A DNA stretch of 64,000 bases from Strongylocentrotus purpuratus. Taxonomy: Eukaryota > Echinodermata > Echinoidea > Camarodonta > Strongylocentrotidae. The DNA lies in contig NW_022145596.1 of the NCBI RefSeq assembly GCF_000002235.5, positions 4,336,352 to 4,400,351 on the forward strand, read 5' to 3'. Shown here in pieces: positions 26,658-39,190 of this stretch. The notes below the pieces were generated by a model. That model was given only the letters and a program-made list of their open reading frames with translations. It was not told where the DNA came from and ran no database searches. The first letter of the stretch is position 1, and each line of letters starts with the position of its first letter. The translations under genes were made by a program, and so were the position numbers.

Positions 26658-26706
26658 AGGTCAAGGGTGCCAATATGAGGTCAGTGGGTCATTATTACTC
26701 TGACCC
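26658..26706. promoter_or_regulatory. Cluster of nuclear-receptor half-sites (DR2-like)
   Basis: AGGTCA at 26658-26663, AGGTCA at 26678-26683, GGGTCA at 26686-26691 (spaced by two bases, DR2) and inverted TGACCC at 26701-26706. Four half-sites in 49 bp outside any obvious repeat. Confidence 0.35.
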
Positions 26707-27658
26707 TTTAAGGAATGGTCTTCGTCCTCCTTCATCTCCTCATTAACTTTCCGCCATTCTATTTTTCATTTTTTTTAAGTTCAGCTCAATTATTATTTCA
26801 ATATTTGTTGCTCATGCATACAAATAAACATAGTGTGTATTTGGTGGCATTAACCGATTCCCTGTTTTGTGTGTACACATAAAAATAAAACAACATAACC
26901 AGGCCCTCTTGCATACAAAGTTGCAATTAAACATTAAACAAAGTAAGCGCTATGCAGTCCATACACGATCCTGACTAGTTGAAAATCAACCTGAGTTATA
27001 AAGCAACTTTTTGTGCAAGAAGAACCTGAGCACATATTTATAAAAAGAAATCACAGATGAAAATGTCACATAACATATAGGATATTAAATAATAGATATG
27101 CATATCAAAGAAATTACAAGCACACATTATGACGACATTACTGTCAATGATACGGATCCCACCCCACCCCATACACCTTCAATGCACGACGCACACGTAC
27201 GCACACTCACAATAATATGGGAATCTCACAGTTTTAATGTCAGCCTCTTACTTTTGGTCGAGTAATATAACTCTCGAGGCTGATGTTGACTTCCATTCTG
27301 TCACGTTTCCTTTTTTGTTTCCATTCTGCCTATGTGTTTGTTTGTTTCGTAGGCCTATATTCTATAAGCCTTGATAATTCGATTAGTGGTCTTCACATAA
27401 TAAGTGGGAAGAACATACGTTTTTTAGACTTAGATCACAATAAGGCTCTACTCTTTCTACACAATATGATATAGATAGATCATAACGTAGTGATATGTAC
27501 GTTATTTATGATCGAGTCGCATGTCACCTCCATACGTTATGCCTACTGTCATGGCATAAGTGTTATGATTTAACGCTGAGCTCACATCCTATCAAGTATC
27601 ATAATCACTCGGAAAAAAAAGAGACAAAAGAAAGTGAAAGAAATGAATGACGACTTAC

Positions 27659-27749
27659 CAATTTTTTGTACAGCTGTTGTAGCGTCCTATTCCAATAAGA
27701 TGCTTGTTCATACGGGTGACAATCTCCTCGTTTCCTAACAGTCTGTAGC
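27659..27749 (-). CDS. Candidate exon, unknown gene
   Basis: On the minus strand, acceptor CCTTCTAAAG, 91 open bases reading YRLLGNEEIVTRMNKHLIGI and on to NSCTKN, then strong donor GTAAGTCG. A CpG-richer stretch lies just upstream (27790-28260). It could also be a non-coding first or second exon. Downstream exons were not found. Confidence 0.3.
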
Positions 27750-27789
27750 CTTTAGAAGGTAAATTTAACTATTATTCAACCGTATAGTA

Positions 27790-28260
27790 GACATACAGTA
27801 TAGATGTACGTGTCATTTAAAGCGTTGTACGGACGACGCAAGATTCCTCCGTCCACGAAGATAGCTCCAGCGCAGCTTAGAACTCATCAGCCGTCGGAAC
27901 GCATACCAAGGCGCTTACTCCACGGCCAAAGCTAGCTGAAGGCGATAGATACCGAACGTCACCTCTAATGAGCCCCTGAGCTGTCCCACTGAGTGTGCTC
28001 GCCCGCTGGTAGACTTTCCGCCCATTAATGCTCCGCGCGAAAACAAAACCAGTTAAAACTTGACGATGGGTGTAATAACCAAAGAGAGGTAGAGAGAGTG
28101 GAATATTGCTCCCGACTTAAATGCAACCAAAAAAACTGTTGCGGTTTTCTCCCTGTCCTCGCGTGCTAAGGCGAAATTAGGGCAGCACTCGGAGACTTCA
28201 TTCTCCTCTTACCCCTTCGAAGAAACGAAGAAATAGTAGACGAGCAGCGTGTTACTGCAC
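27790..28260 (-). promoter_or_regulatory. CpG-richer patch, possible promoter region
   Basis: Base composition changes from the AT-rich surroundings to a stretch with many CpG (GTACGGACGACG, CCGTCGGAACGC, CTCCGCGCGAAAAC). It lies directly upstream, on the minus strand, of the exon-like segment with donor at 27653-27658. No TATA box or initiator can be assigned. Confidence 0.25.
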
Positions 28261-29090
28261 GAGATTGAATTATATGGAAGGTTTAATTATGTTAGAGAAA
28301 CAAAGTTAACCACGAAGTCAAAAATCTTTGTGAATCGCCTTGTACCAGGCCTACATCCAATGAAAGACTAGGATAATTCTCTTTACCTGATTCCACCTTT
28401 AGAGTTCTACATAATAGAAAAGATAGAATGACTTAATATCTATAATTGGAAGAAAAGTGAAGTGTACACAAATCTTCAAAGGAATAAACAATAAAAGTAA
28501 AACAAAATTAAACACTGAAATGGGTAATGATCGACCTCCGTTTAAAGCTCTAAGTTATGTAAAAACTAAAGAGCCTTTCATTTTTGTTTTTTGTTGTTGC
28601 TGATTTTCCATTCTCTCATGTTTTAAATTATTATATTCTGAGACGATTGAGAATTGTTGAGACTACTGCTATTCCATGATACGTTTATTTTAAGACGAGA
28701 CCAGTGATATAGCGAAAAGAAAAAAACAAAATATTAGAAAAGAGTTTATTTACTATTACAGTTCTACTTTTTCTTTTTTAAATTCGATTTGATTTGATTT
28801 ATAAATCAAGTTCAATGTAAAATAAACGCCAAGAATAAAAAGATATTATGAAATGAAAACAAAATAATAATACAAAAACAATAGCTAAAAAGCTTATTTA
28901 CAATGGGGTCCTATTTACAATGTCAGTTTGGACTATTTCTTCATTTAAAGATGTAACATAATTACATTAAAATCAAGAACCGTGAGCACAAACAAAAACA
29001 AGTTTTAAATAGTTTGAGAATAACAACATAAGAGAAACAATACTAATTACAGTCCTTAAGAACTCAATTAATATTTATCAATTTTCAATT

Positions 29091-29150
<60 letters not shown>

Positions 29151-29153
<3 letters not shown>

Positions 29154-29481
29154 GCGCGTACGGAGGATTTTTTCAAGGGGGGGGGGGGGTTAACATTTAT
29201 AAATCGGTCCGAAAATTTCGCAACGACTCAGCCAGCCGCTGAATAAGCGGGGGGGGGGGGGGGACACTTTTTTTTTTGGTCTCGAAATTTGGAAATTTGA
29301 CATTTTGCTTAGTTGGGGGGGGGGGGGGTAAGGTCACCTTTTTTATGTCGGCCGTGGGCATAATTAAAAAAAAAAAAAATCAAAAGGGGGGGGGGTTTAG
29401 GTTTTTTTTAAGGGGGTTAACATATATAAAATTAACAAGGGGGGTTAACCCCCCAAACCCCCCCCCCTGCGTACGCACCTG
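29151..29481. mobile_element. hAT-like MITE in a TA repeat, 331 bp
   Basis: Starts CAGGCGCGTACGGAGG and ends CCTGCGTACGCACCTG. It is flanked on both sides by TATATATA, an 8-bp duplication that is uninformative because it sits in (TA)n. The interior is very rich in G runs. CAGG...CCTG ends and 8-bp targets fit hAT. Confidence 0.65.
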
Positions 29482-30092
29482 TATATATATGATAACATAT
29501 CACTCGCTTCCATTTTCTGAGTCTCAAGTGATAGGCACCTATTAAGTTCAACGTTGTAACTTTAGACGAGAGTTACTTCTTTTCCAATTGATATCACTAT
29601 AGGTAAAAATGAAATTTACATCTCAGTTCAATACCTAAATATGACACGCATTCGATTTACATTTTGTACAAATCAAAGATGCCTTCTGTTTTGCCCAATT
29701 GTAATGAAACTTATTATTAGCACTAATCCAATCAATGCATGCTGAAAGTTCATCACTAGCTTTTTTTCCAGAAGTTTTGGGCAGGAATTTGAATAAACTA
29801 ACCCACTGTCATAGACATACAGAAGAATTTTAAAGTCTTTTTTTACAAAATCAATACACATAATTAATATAGGTCATAACTAAAACTGGGTCTATGATGC
29901 CTCCATGTGGAACTCCACATGTTACAGGAAGAGGTTTTGAGCGTATATTACTGTTGACGATTAGACAAATAAAACTTAACCATGTTGAACTCGTCTTATT
30001 AGAATCCATTATCTTTATATTTTTTCAGTAAGAGCTCATGATTTACTGTATGAAAACCTTTTGGAAGATCAAGGAGCACCGTATACCATACT

Positions 30093-30287
30093 TTAAAGGC
30101 CCACTGCACTACTTGTAGCTACTTGCGCCCTCTATATAACAAACCATGCCTAATCGGTGACCATTGGTCCCCCATGATCCTCTTTTTCTTATGTTAACTG
30201 AGAGCTGAGTTGATGAGATAACCACCTGTCCAGTGACCTTGCAGGGCAGTCTTATCCCTCCTGTAAACTATGGCAGATACGCTTTAA
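30093..30287. mobile_element. TTAA MITE, 195 bp (family 1, copy B)
   Basis: Flanked by TTAA. It starts AAAGGCCCACTGCACTACTT and contains CCTAATCGGTGACCATTGGT. The reverse complement of copy A at 12573-12767 matches over its whole length and is also 195 bp. Inserted in the LINE reverse transcriptase. Confidence 0.8.
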
Positions 30288-30739
30288 AGCGTCACTGAGA
30301 TTTTTCTGTCTTACATAATTTCAGTTGAATATTCATAATCGAGACTGAAAAACATTGGTTAGCTAAATATCTTTGAAATATATCTCAACTTAAACCGCTT
30401 TTCAAGAGTGTTTATACTACGTCCCAAAGCTAATAGGCCTATAATTTCCATTATAGTTTTTTAATTTTGTTTATACAGTGGTATCGCTTTAGCTACTTTC
30501 ATATCGTCTGGAGGATTTTGTCAAAACTGGTTTGCTGCAACCACAATAATTTGATAGAAGAATTTAGCTTTTGACTAAATGATGAATTATTGATCGGTCA
30601 TAAATGAGAACTATTTTGCTAAGTTTATCAACATAGGATTTAAAGAGCCACCGATTGTTTATAACTTAAAGTCTCCTTTTAATAAAGCGAAGATACAGCG
30701 CTAACTAGCTGAAAGTATAGTGCTCCTGAATCTTCCTAT

Positions 30740-31287
30740 TAAAGGGAAAGTCCACCCTGAAATTAAGTTAGTTTTAATAGGAGTAGAAAAATGAGAGAAA
30801 CAAGTCAGTGAAAGTTTGAGCAAATTCCGATTAAAAATAAGGAAATTAGGATTTTTGAAGTTGTGATCAATCAAACACAAATTGGCAACTCTATGACGTA
30901 TCATGCGAGCTCAACTTCCATTTGCTCAGTACTAAAAAAATCTAAAATTTTCATTTTCCCTCAAGAAAAATTTCAACCATACATGCACCCTAAATATAAT
31001 AATTGCAAATATGTTTCTATACTCCCCCTGCAAGGAACAAATATATATTCCGTCATCAATAACGAAGAAAACATGATTTTATGGAATATTATGCACAAAG
31101 CAAATGAAGGAGAGCTCGTATGATAAGTCACACAGTTGCCAATTTGTATTTGATTGATCACAACTTCAATAATTCATAACTTTCTTATTTTCATTCAGAA
31201 TTTGCTCAAACTTTCACTCATCTGATTTTCTTATTATTCTGCCTCTATCGAAACAAACTTATTTTGGGGGTGGACTTTCCCTTTAAG
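30740..31287. mobile_element. TTAA MITE with long inverted ends, about 548 bp (family 2)
   Basis: Ends read TTAAAGGGAAAGTCCACCC and its complement. The inverted arms continue for about 190 bp with divergence (GAAAGTTTGAGCAAATTC; TTGTGATCAATCAAA; CCAATTTG). TTAA targets fit piggyBac or Kolobok-type transposases. The interior is unrelated AT-rich sequence with no transposase. Confidence 0.8.
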
Positions 31288-31477
31288 CAGCTCTTCAGTT
31301 TACATCTTAACGTCCTTTCTGATACTTCTAGTAGCAAGAATAATCAAGCTTAAATACAGGTGTTTTCTCTACTTAAATAAATCTCGTACTCCGTGCCTCC
31401 TCTGATCACATTGTAGACAATTCAGTTATGAAGTTAACAGTAACGTTCACATCATGGCTTCGACCGTCAACTATACT

Positions 31478-31481
31478 AGGA

Positions 31482-31516
<35 letters not shown>

Positions 31517-31580
31517 TTGTCGCTCTGTCTCTCTATCTCTGTCTCTATCTCTCTGTCTCTCTGTCTGTCTCTCTCTCTTC
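31478..31580. repeat. CT-rich microsatellite
   Basis: CT repeats with CTGT and CTAT variants. Confidence 0.9.
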
Positions 31581-32699
31581 TTACAAACAGCCTTGGTGTA
31601 ATTTCTAGTAAATAATGTTCAAATGTGACACTCTACATTCCTTTCAATCACGGTATAATGACGGTGTAGACATATAAGGTCAAGTTCTACAATTTCAGAA
31701 ATCCGATCGCAAATACTTTTTTGTTATGAAAGTTTCCTTTCGCCTGAATTGGCAGCTTCTTGGGAATGAAATTGTGGGGAATGTTGACATAAGCGTTGGG
31801 TGCGGGGGACATGGGTCGGCTAGGTGCTGCTGCCCCCGAAAATTTGTAAAATGTCAAAATGTTTGTTCATGCGCTTTGCTCGCTCGCAAATCGTAGAAAG
31901 AGGAGTGGTAATATTCGATCATTATTATTGTCAGCCACTTTTTTCGAAATTTGGCCTATACGCCTATGTGGGGCGTGTGTGTGCGTGAGTTTGCGGATGT
32001 GGGAGAGATGTGTGTGAGCGTGTGCCTGTGTGTGGTGTATAGGTGTGAATATATGCGTTTGAAAGTATGTTGAAAGGACTTGCACGTATGTTTAAATGCC
32101 TTTTATCCTTGTGCCAACAATTATTTCCTGTAAATATACTAACTCGGCATAATATACTGTTGATAAGATGGGAAATAAACCGAGAAAACATGACTCTTTA
32201 ACTTGAGGACAAAATGTCTGATCCTCTTCTCCAAACGCTGACATTTATGGGTGTTTTATTTTAAGGACGTATCTAAACTTAATTAAATAAAATGATTATC
32301 ATTAGATATTTTTGTTTGAACAAGAACAAAATTAAACGAAAACAGGAGGATCCGGGTACAGTAGAATCGAATAACGATACAAACTCCATTGATACGTAAA
32401 TCAGGGAGATGTGAGTTTTCCCTGCGTAAATAAATCGTGAAGTGTTCTAGTCTGCAGAGTACCAGAAGGACGTTAATTCTATATAGAGTGACATGATTAC
32501 CACCATTCTGGTTCTTAGGGGACGTTTTACACGCGATGCTGCTTCTCTATTTTGTTCACCTCTGTTAGACGAAAAATAAACATGTCAATCTAAGCTTGAT
32601 TCATGAGCGATGAAGGTCTAGGCCAGACATGTGTATCAGATCATTTATAAGGAACGAGCAAGCGAAAGAGAAAGGTGTAAGATATATAGAAGAGACAAA

Positions 32700-32882
32700 A
32701 GAAGAAGACGGGGGAAAGGGGGAGAGGGAGGGGGGCAAAAAGAAGGAAAGAGAAAGGAGAGGGAGGAGAGAGATAAAGAGTGAGTGAGAGGGGGAGAGAA
32801 AGAAAGGGACGGGAGAGGGACAAGAGGAGGAGGAGGAGGAGGAGGAGGAGGAGGAGGAGGAGGAGGAGGAGGAGGAGGAGAT
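32700..32882. repeat. GA-rich tract ending in (GGA)n
   Basis: Homopurine of about 180 bp; the last 57 bp are GGA repeats. A weaker homopurine stretch follows at 33234-33470. Confidence 0.95.
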
Positions 32883-35800
32883 AGAGGTTTAGGTGTACCA
32901 CCAAAGATAGATGGGACAGAAACAGACGGGAAAAAATCATAATGATAAAATACAGGATATTCAAGGCACTAACACAATCGTTTAAACAGTGATTACAAAC
33001 TCAAAAGTTTTGAAGAAAACAAAAACTGAAATCACTTATATCACATTATATTGTATTATTCAGGGAAGAACTACAAGTAAGGAATGTCTTTGAGGGTGAC
33101 GGATATTGTTTCAAGTTCTTAACGAAAGAAAAATGGAAAATAAGTGGCAAACGGAAATAAGAAAAGAAAACGGGTGAATGTAGAAATAGAAATAGATTTT
33201 AAATATGTCTGAATGATGACTATTAATATATCAGTAAGGGGAAGAGAGAGGGGGCAGAAAGAGAGGGAGAAAGAAGGAAAGAAAAAATAGGGTAAAAAAG
33301 GAGAGAAACAGTTGAGGTAGGATGTTACATTTAAGAATGAGGGTGAAACTTTGACTCCAACCAGTGATACATGTCTCTGGTCAAACAAAGTTATCCAAAA
33401 TATAGAGGGACAGTGGGGTAAAGAGAAAATAAAAAGAGAAAAATAAAGAGAGAGAGAGAGAGAGGAAATAAAATTAAAAGTACATGATAATGATAATGAT
33501 GTCGTATTATTGACCGGTGCCCCCTAGAAAGTGTCCCTTCATAATCCGAGCCACCCTACGCCACTCGAAATGCCCCTGTAAGATTGAAGGGGTACACATA
33601 ATCTATGGCACGTCCTATGTACAACAGTGAAGGATGGGGGAAACCAAATGGTGCAAATATTTGGGGATGTGTTCTACATGTGCATGATAATCATCTAAAT
33701 AATCAAAGCTCGCATTTGAGAAAGGCAAATGGAGAGTCACGCTCTTCCTTTTATTTCATATTTCACTGTTAAAGTTTCTTAATGATTGAAGGACTAGATA
33801 TTATAAGACATACAACTTTTGAAAATTCTCTCAAAACAGAGCAAGATTAACCAGAAAGTCTCTTTTATCCGATGGTTTTAAAAAAGTATTCTCTCATAAT
33901 TAGCACTCAGCAGCGGAGCCCCGGGAAGGGGACTGTCAAACGTGCTTCCCCCATCAAAAAAATCCCTCAGGTGCCCCTGATATTAACCTATGATTATCAC
34001 GCTTGGTAAAATTGAGTATGAGGTGTAAAATTCCTCATAATTTAGAATTTTAGTACTAATTAAGCATACGCAGTTTTGTTCTCTCGTTCGCCAAGCTCAC
34101 TATTGGACCGAGGCAACGCTTACAGCAATGAAGCCTTTACAATTTACAATTTGTATTATTACAAACTGTATGAACAAATAGTTTTTATTTTTTTATTTTA
34201 CATTTGTAACAAGTTTATATATAAATCATTCCTCAAATGCCGCGTACGATTCGATATACAGGGTGCATGTATTGGGGAAAAATATGGAGAAGTCTGTCAA
34301 CCGAGGTCATAGAATACTCTATTCCATTATCAGCTTTTCCTGCGCTATATGATTCGTACGTCACTAGACCAATTATGTCCCCCTTAGCTCTCAGATTTTG
34401 ATCATTTCGGCCTTCATTATATTAATATATATTAAACATTCGCCTGTTTGCTGATTCAGGCGCTCAATAAATCCCTTTTGCAAAGGATCTGTAATTTATC
34501 GACAGAGAGCCGATGAAACGTGGAGAGATGTTTTGTCACATGTTTTGAAAGATTATTAACGTGCGTCCAGTATTTTAACGTTTTTGTTTAGCTCGAAGAC
34601 ATAGCGATATTTTTCTCCACTGATCATTTATATAATATATAAAGTCGCAAAGTGCGAGAAGTACGTCATACTCAACGCCGAACCCTTCCACCCCTGGCAA
34701 AAGGAAATTACGCACGCCGATAGGGGCACTATGCGCTTCCAGTATCAAAAAAACAAATATCTCTCGATCTCTTTCGCCTTCTTTCTGTTTTAAAGCTATA
34801 AGTGATGAATGGAATGTATATATTTGTTAATTTTGTCATCCTCTATACCTATGAAGTGCTCATAGTAAAGTACAATGGCAGGGGTAAAGGAACAGTGACG
34901 TAGAGGTTGAATTCTTCCAGCTTTTGGCCTGAGGAACTTTAGCAGCAAATAAGAGAAAGTCCATGCCGTACCTTTGTGCACATACCTTTCTAAAAAATCT
35001 TGTTTTTTAAGCTTAAATCATCTTGAATATTTTTTTTCTGAAAAATAATTTGTTTCTGTTTTATACCAAAAAAGTCATGTCTTAACCCTCGAAGATTTGG
35101 GGGAAGCTTCATGATTTTATGAACAATTTCTGCTCATTGCTTTTTAAAACTGTGTGTTCACGCTTAAGTCATTTGGATTTGTTCACTTTTTACTTTTTCT
35201 TTCAAACTTACCTTATAATCCCTGAGGACTGTAAGAACAACAACAAAAAAAGAAGAAAAAAGAGGTTATTAACAACAGTAGGGCAGATTTATTGGTAACT
35301 TAAAATAAACAAAAAGGGCAGAACGGTTTTAATAGCACGGAAAACACAGTGAGACTACGACTTAATCCACCCCTAAATTATTATTCCTATTATTCTCATT
35401 AAAAATCAATGAGGCGAGAATATCAAATGTAGTAACCTTATCTAAGCATGACGTCGGGTTTCAGTTAATTGACCTTCGAAGTTTCACACCACTGTACAGA
35501 TAATTAATTGTTTTATTATTGTTTCATGAAAACCCATATTAATTAGCTGCATGCAGTATTTAATTTTTAAATCGCATTTGACTCAGGGACAATTAATTGG
35601 TTCGATATTGAACCCTAAAACCTCTTTGGAGATTAAATTCCAGCTTTGCCAAGGCGAAAATAATTTAATTCTAATTTAATCAGATTACAATATGGTTACA
35701 TACCTATATTAAAGCAGTGCTATTTGAAAAAAATTGTTCACTAATTTGTCTTCAGATTGCGAGAAAATGCACAAATATTTCTGAAAGCATTGATTTATTA

Positions 35801-36039
35801 TACTGGAGGAGGTATTTTAAAGGAATTCTATATCATTATCAACATCCGTGTATATTAAAGTGGTACAATTTCATCACCTTAAAGAATTGTTGTTGTTGAT
35901 ATAGGGCAATCCATTTACAAATAACCAACACATTTCATTTTAATGCTGTTTTATTTAAGTTTACGCTTCCTAATTGGGTCCGCATTTTCTCTGTCTTTCT
36001 GTCGGTATGTCTGTCTCTGTCAGTCGTATCTCTCTACCC

Positions 36040-36180
36040 CTTTTTCATCTCTTCTCTCTTCTCTCTTTCCCTCTCCTTTTCTATTCTCACTCTCTCTCTC
36101 TCTCTCTCTCCCCTCTCTCTTTCTCTCTCCCTCTTCTTGCTTTCTCCTCTCTCTCCCTCTCTCTTTACATCTTTACCTAT
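36040..36180. repeat. CT-rich polypyrimidine tract
   Basis: CT repeats with CCCT and TTCT variants. Confidence 0.9.
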
Positions 36181-36889
36181 CTAGACATTTATATATTCTA
36201 TCTTTTCTTCTCTCATCGTCCTCTTCCATCTATCATTATCATCTCCCTCCATCTCCCTCATTATACTCTTCAATATCCGCGTTACATTTGACATTCGTTT
36301 TCTTGGGGCAATAGTCAACATGTAGCTGCCGTGCCGCAAGACAGGAAGTCGGTGGCTACAAAATTTACCAATTTTTAATATTGTCCAATATTCAATATTG
36401 CTGCGAGTCTTAGTTCATATCAAAACAATGATGTCGACTGCGCAAAGTGAACCTAGTTATAAACGACATCATATTCTGTCTGGCGCTTTCTGGGGTAGTA
36501 TTATGAAAACTGTGTTATCTTTTGTTGTATTTTGTCATAACAAATCAAAATTTTGACAAGGCATCGGTTAATGTATGCGCAAAGCTGGCTGCGTTCGCAT
36601 AAAGTTAAGGAGATATCTGCGTAAGCACTAATGGTAAGGGTTAGCTCTGCATAATGTTAGTTTAAGATATTAAAGAAATTATAGAAATCATTGTTTTTCC
36701 CTATAATGAACGATAACATGTAGGGCCTCCACGGTAAACAGTATTTAACTACTGATGGAGCCACCCTACTAAAAAAAAGACTAATAAATAAATAAATGAA
36801 AAAAAATAAACATCATCTTAAGAATACTGCCCCTGTCAGAGTCCGATTAGCTAACATTCATTGCTACGGTCGAGCATGTGTAATAACCA

Positions 36890-37300
36890 GCCCCCCCCCC
36901 CCCCCAGGACAATTACCTTCAGAAAAATACCCCCTATGACAATAACCCCCCTGTGGACAATTACCCCCGCCCCCCCCCCCCCCCCCACCCGAGGATAATT
37001 ATCCCCCGAAAAAAATATCTGCTTTTATTCAAACCAACTTATTATCAGGCTGGACTTCCCATTTAACGAACAAGGGGTGGTATTTGTCCTTGGTTGTCCT
37101 GGGGTCGGGTTAGTTGTCCTAGGGTCGGGGATAATTGTCCTAGGGGGTTATTTTCAAGGGTGGGGGTAATTTACCTCGAGGGGGGGGGGATTTCCCGGGG
37201 GTAATTGTCCTCGGAGTTATTTTCAGGGGTGGGGGTAATTGTGCACGGGGGGGGGGGGGGGGTAATTTCCGGGGGTAATTGCCCAGGAGGTAACTGTCCT
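36890..37300. repeat. Two arrays of GGGGGTAATTGTCC-type repeats in opposite orientation
   Basis: 36890-37010 carries AGGACAATTACCCCC-type units and 37080-37300 carries GGGGGTAATTGTCCT units on the other strand. C and G runs of 13 or more bases occur in both. A MITE remnant sits between. Confidence 0.7.
37013..37065. mobile_element. Short remnant of the family-2 TTAA MITE end
   Basis: TATTCAAACCAACTTATTAT then CAGGCTGGACTTCCCATTTAA matches the last 50 bases of the element at 31240-31287. It sits between two inverted arrays of GGGGGTAATTGTCC-type sequence. Confidence 0.5.
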
Positions 37301-37317
37301 GATACGATAGACCCAAA

Positions 37318-37478
37318 GGCCCGAATTCACAAAGCAAGGTTTGAGCTCAAACCTCCTTTTGTTTCGCCAAACCTCCTTTTGTTCTTTACAAACCAGGTTT
37401 GTAAAAAACGCGTAAAACGCGTCATATGACGTACGAAAACCAAGGTTTGTCGACAAACCTCCTTTGTGAATTCGGGCC
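37318..37478. mobile_element. MITE, 161 bp, with GGCCCGAATTCACAAAG ends
   Basis: The first 17 bases are repeated as a perfect complement at the right end. Inside are AAACCTCCTTTTGTT repeats and AAACGCGTAAAACGCGT. Flanking AAA on both sides may be a 3-bp target duplication. Confidence 0.7.
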
Positions 37479-38449
37479 AAAAGGTCTGAGGATCGAATCT
37501 TGCTACTTCTATACAATGATTGCTTTCCTAGCAGTCAGAACACGATCTCAAAGACTTATCGCATATTTCAGGAGGTAATTGAGATGACTACTGAAATTGA
37601 CTTAGCTTGGTGTTTTGCGACAGTCTCTGCGATCGTTTTTCAGGTACATACACTACACGAGCTTCAGTACAGATAGAAATGAAGATCCTCCTTTAATGGA
37701 CATTATTTGACCCTGTATACCTACAGGTAACCTTAACAGACTCGTGAAATAATCATATCAATTTAAAATCATTATAGTGGTAGTGGTATACACACCCCCG
37801 ACTCGCCCGCATATTATATGCAGCTGTCTTGCACTGATGTGAACGTATTGTTAATACATGAAAACCTTTCTATCCGTGGGTTCAGCGGGGGTGCTCGGTA
37901 TTTTTCGACGAACTATTTTGGTTTCTCTTGAATTTCATTCATACCGAAGGTTTCGTGATTCTCAATGTATATCTAGTCCTTTGGATGAACCAACCTTCGA
38001 AATAACAAACAGTCGAATACAATAATGTTCGGAATAAAGAGCATTCGGAATTTATGAATATTCGGAATGAAGAATCTCCGAAATAAGATATTTTGGAATA
38101 TTACTGGTCTTAGGATTGATATCTCTTCGTAATCACGAACAATCGGAATAACTGCCCTCACGGGATTGAAAGTGTTTGCTTGCACCCTGTAAATCTATGC
38201 ACAAGGATCCTGGCCAGCAGGCTCACACAGGCTCTTACAGACACACACAGTGCGCAATCTTCAAGGCCTTGAAGCAGCACTTTCCCTGGAAGAAGAAGAA
38301 GAGAAAAGAAACTTGAACATTGAACAGTCGGAAATAAAGAACTTCGGAGATTTAATTTTCGGAGAAAATATTTTTTTTTAGAATAATGGACATTATGATC
38401 AAAGAACTGTAACATGTTCACCAGACCTTCTAATTTCCACTCCTTGGTG

Positions 38450-38655
38450 AGCATTCCAGCCGGGCGTCATTTTACAGACGCTCGCAATTCTAAGCAAACT
38501 ACATTAACTTCCGCATCCTATCGGGTACCCATTTAAACACCTGGGTGGAGAGTGGCAGATGTAGATTAACGTCTGAGTGCCGGGCTTGGATTTGAACTCC
38601 GTACCTTGTGATCTGCAGTCGGGTGACTTATCCTCTAGACCGTAACACCTCTAAA
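38450..38655 (-). mobile_element. tRNA-derived SINE
   Basis: Same family as the copies in KRP85. The minus strand begins AGAGGTGTTACGGTCTAGAG, has GAGTTCAAATCCAAG as B box, then CACTCTCCACCCAGGTG and GGGTACCCGATAGGATGC. Confidence 0.75.
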
Positions 38656-39119
38656 TAACATTTCAACGAACGACATTGGAGTTGGCTTGTAGTTGGTTTG
38701 GCGATGTTACTGAGGTTTATAAGAAGGTATAGAGAGCTCCCTACCCATAGCGTGCCCATGTCTTTGCCACTGATTCGGAATGTTTCATAGTCAAATTTTC
38801 GGCGCCACTGACGCTGTGCCGATTCTGCGAGCTCATTTGTCAAAATTACGAATGCCTTGAGCATGTGTGGTATAACTGGTAGCAGCTGTGTGGTGTCCGA
38901 GATTATTGGCCACATGACGGTGGGGGTAGATTAGGGGAGTGGGGGTTGTGCGGCAAGGGAGGGCATCCACGCACGCTTTGGACAGGTTTATTATCTATAA
39001 GAGGGAGGGGTGTCCACGCTCGCTATGGACAGTTAAAAAAAAAAATTAAAGTTCATGTTGGTTTTGTTGTTTGTTTGCGTAATGTTGTGCGGGGTAGAGA
39101 GAGCTAAGATATTGATAAA

Positions 39120-39190
39120 GCAAGAAAGAGGGGACGAGATAGACAAAGAGAGAAAAGAGAGATAGAGAGAAGGATAGGTGAGAGATAGAG

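Larger units (their letters stand above)
18080..27640. other. Gene-poor stretch
   Basis: Holds the family-3 MITE, simple repeats and the orphan segment at 23437. Open frames of 60-90 codons here have no motif or splice context that I can support. A minus-strand frame at 24472-24714 (reading NPIYHKSRYERKRHRQQYHR) was noted, but its status is unclear. Confidence 0.45.
28784..30690 (-). mobile_element. Degenerate L2/CR1-like LINE, reverse transcriptase region, with two MITE insertions
   Basis: On the minus strand, in order: PPDDMKVAKAIPLYK near 30520 (RT start), a YSTE-type segment near 30330, LLDLPKGFHTVNHELLL near 30060 (the DLSKAFDTVNH motif), KPLPVTCGVPHG near 29930, and FKILLYVYDSGLVYSN near 29820, where the YADD box is altered to YVYD. 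It then runs to a tail of TTTGATT-type repeats near 28790. Many stops and frame shifts make it a dead copy. A TTAA MITE (30093-30287) and a hAT MITE (29151-29481) interrupt it. Clade is inferred from motif wording only. Confidence 0.75.
31290..36890. other. Gene-free stretch
   Basis: Microsatellites and AT-rich unique sequence only. 31970-32050 is GT-rich. No exon, RNA or element with defined ends was recognised. Confidence 0.5.
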
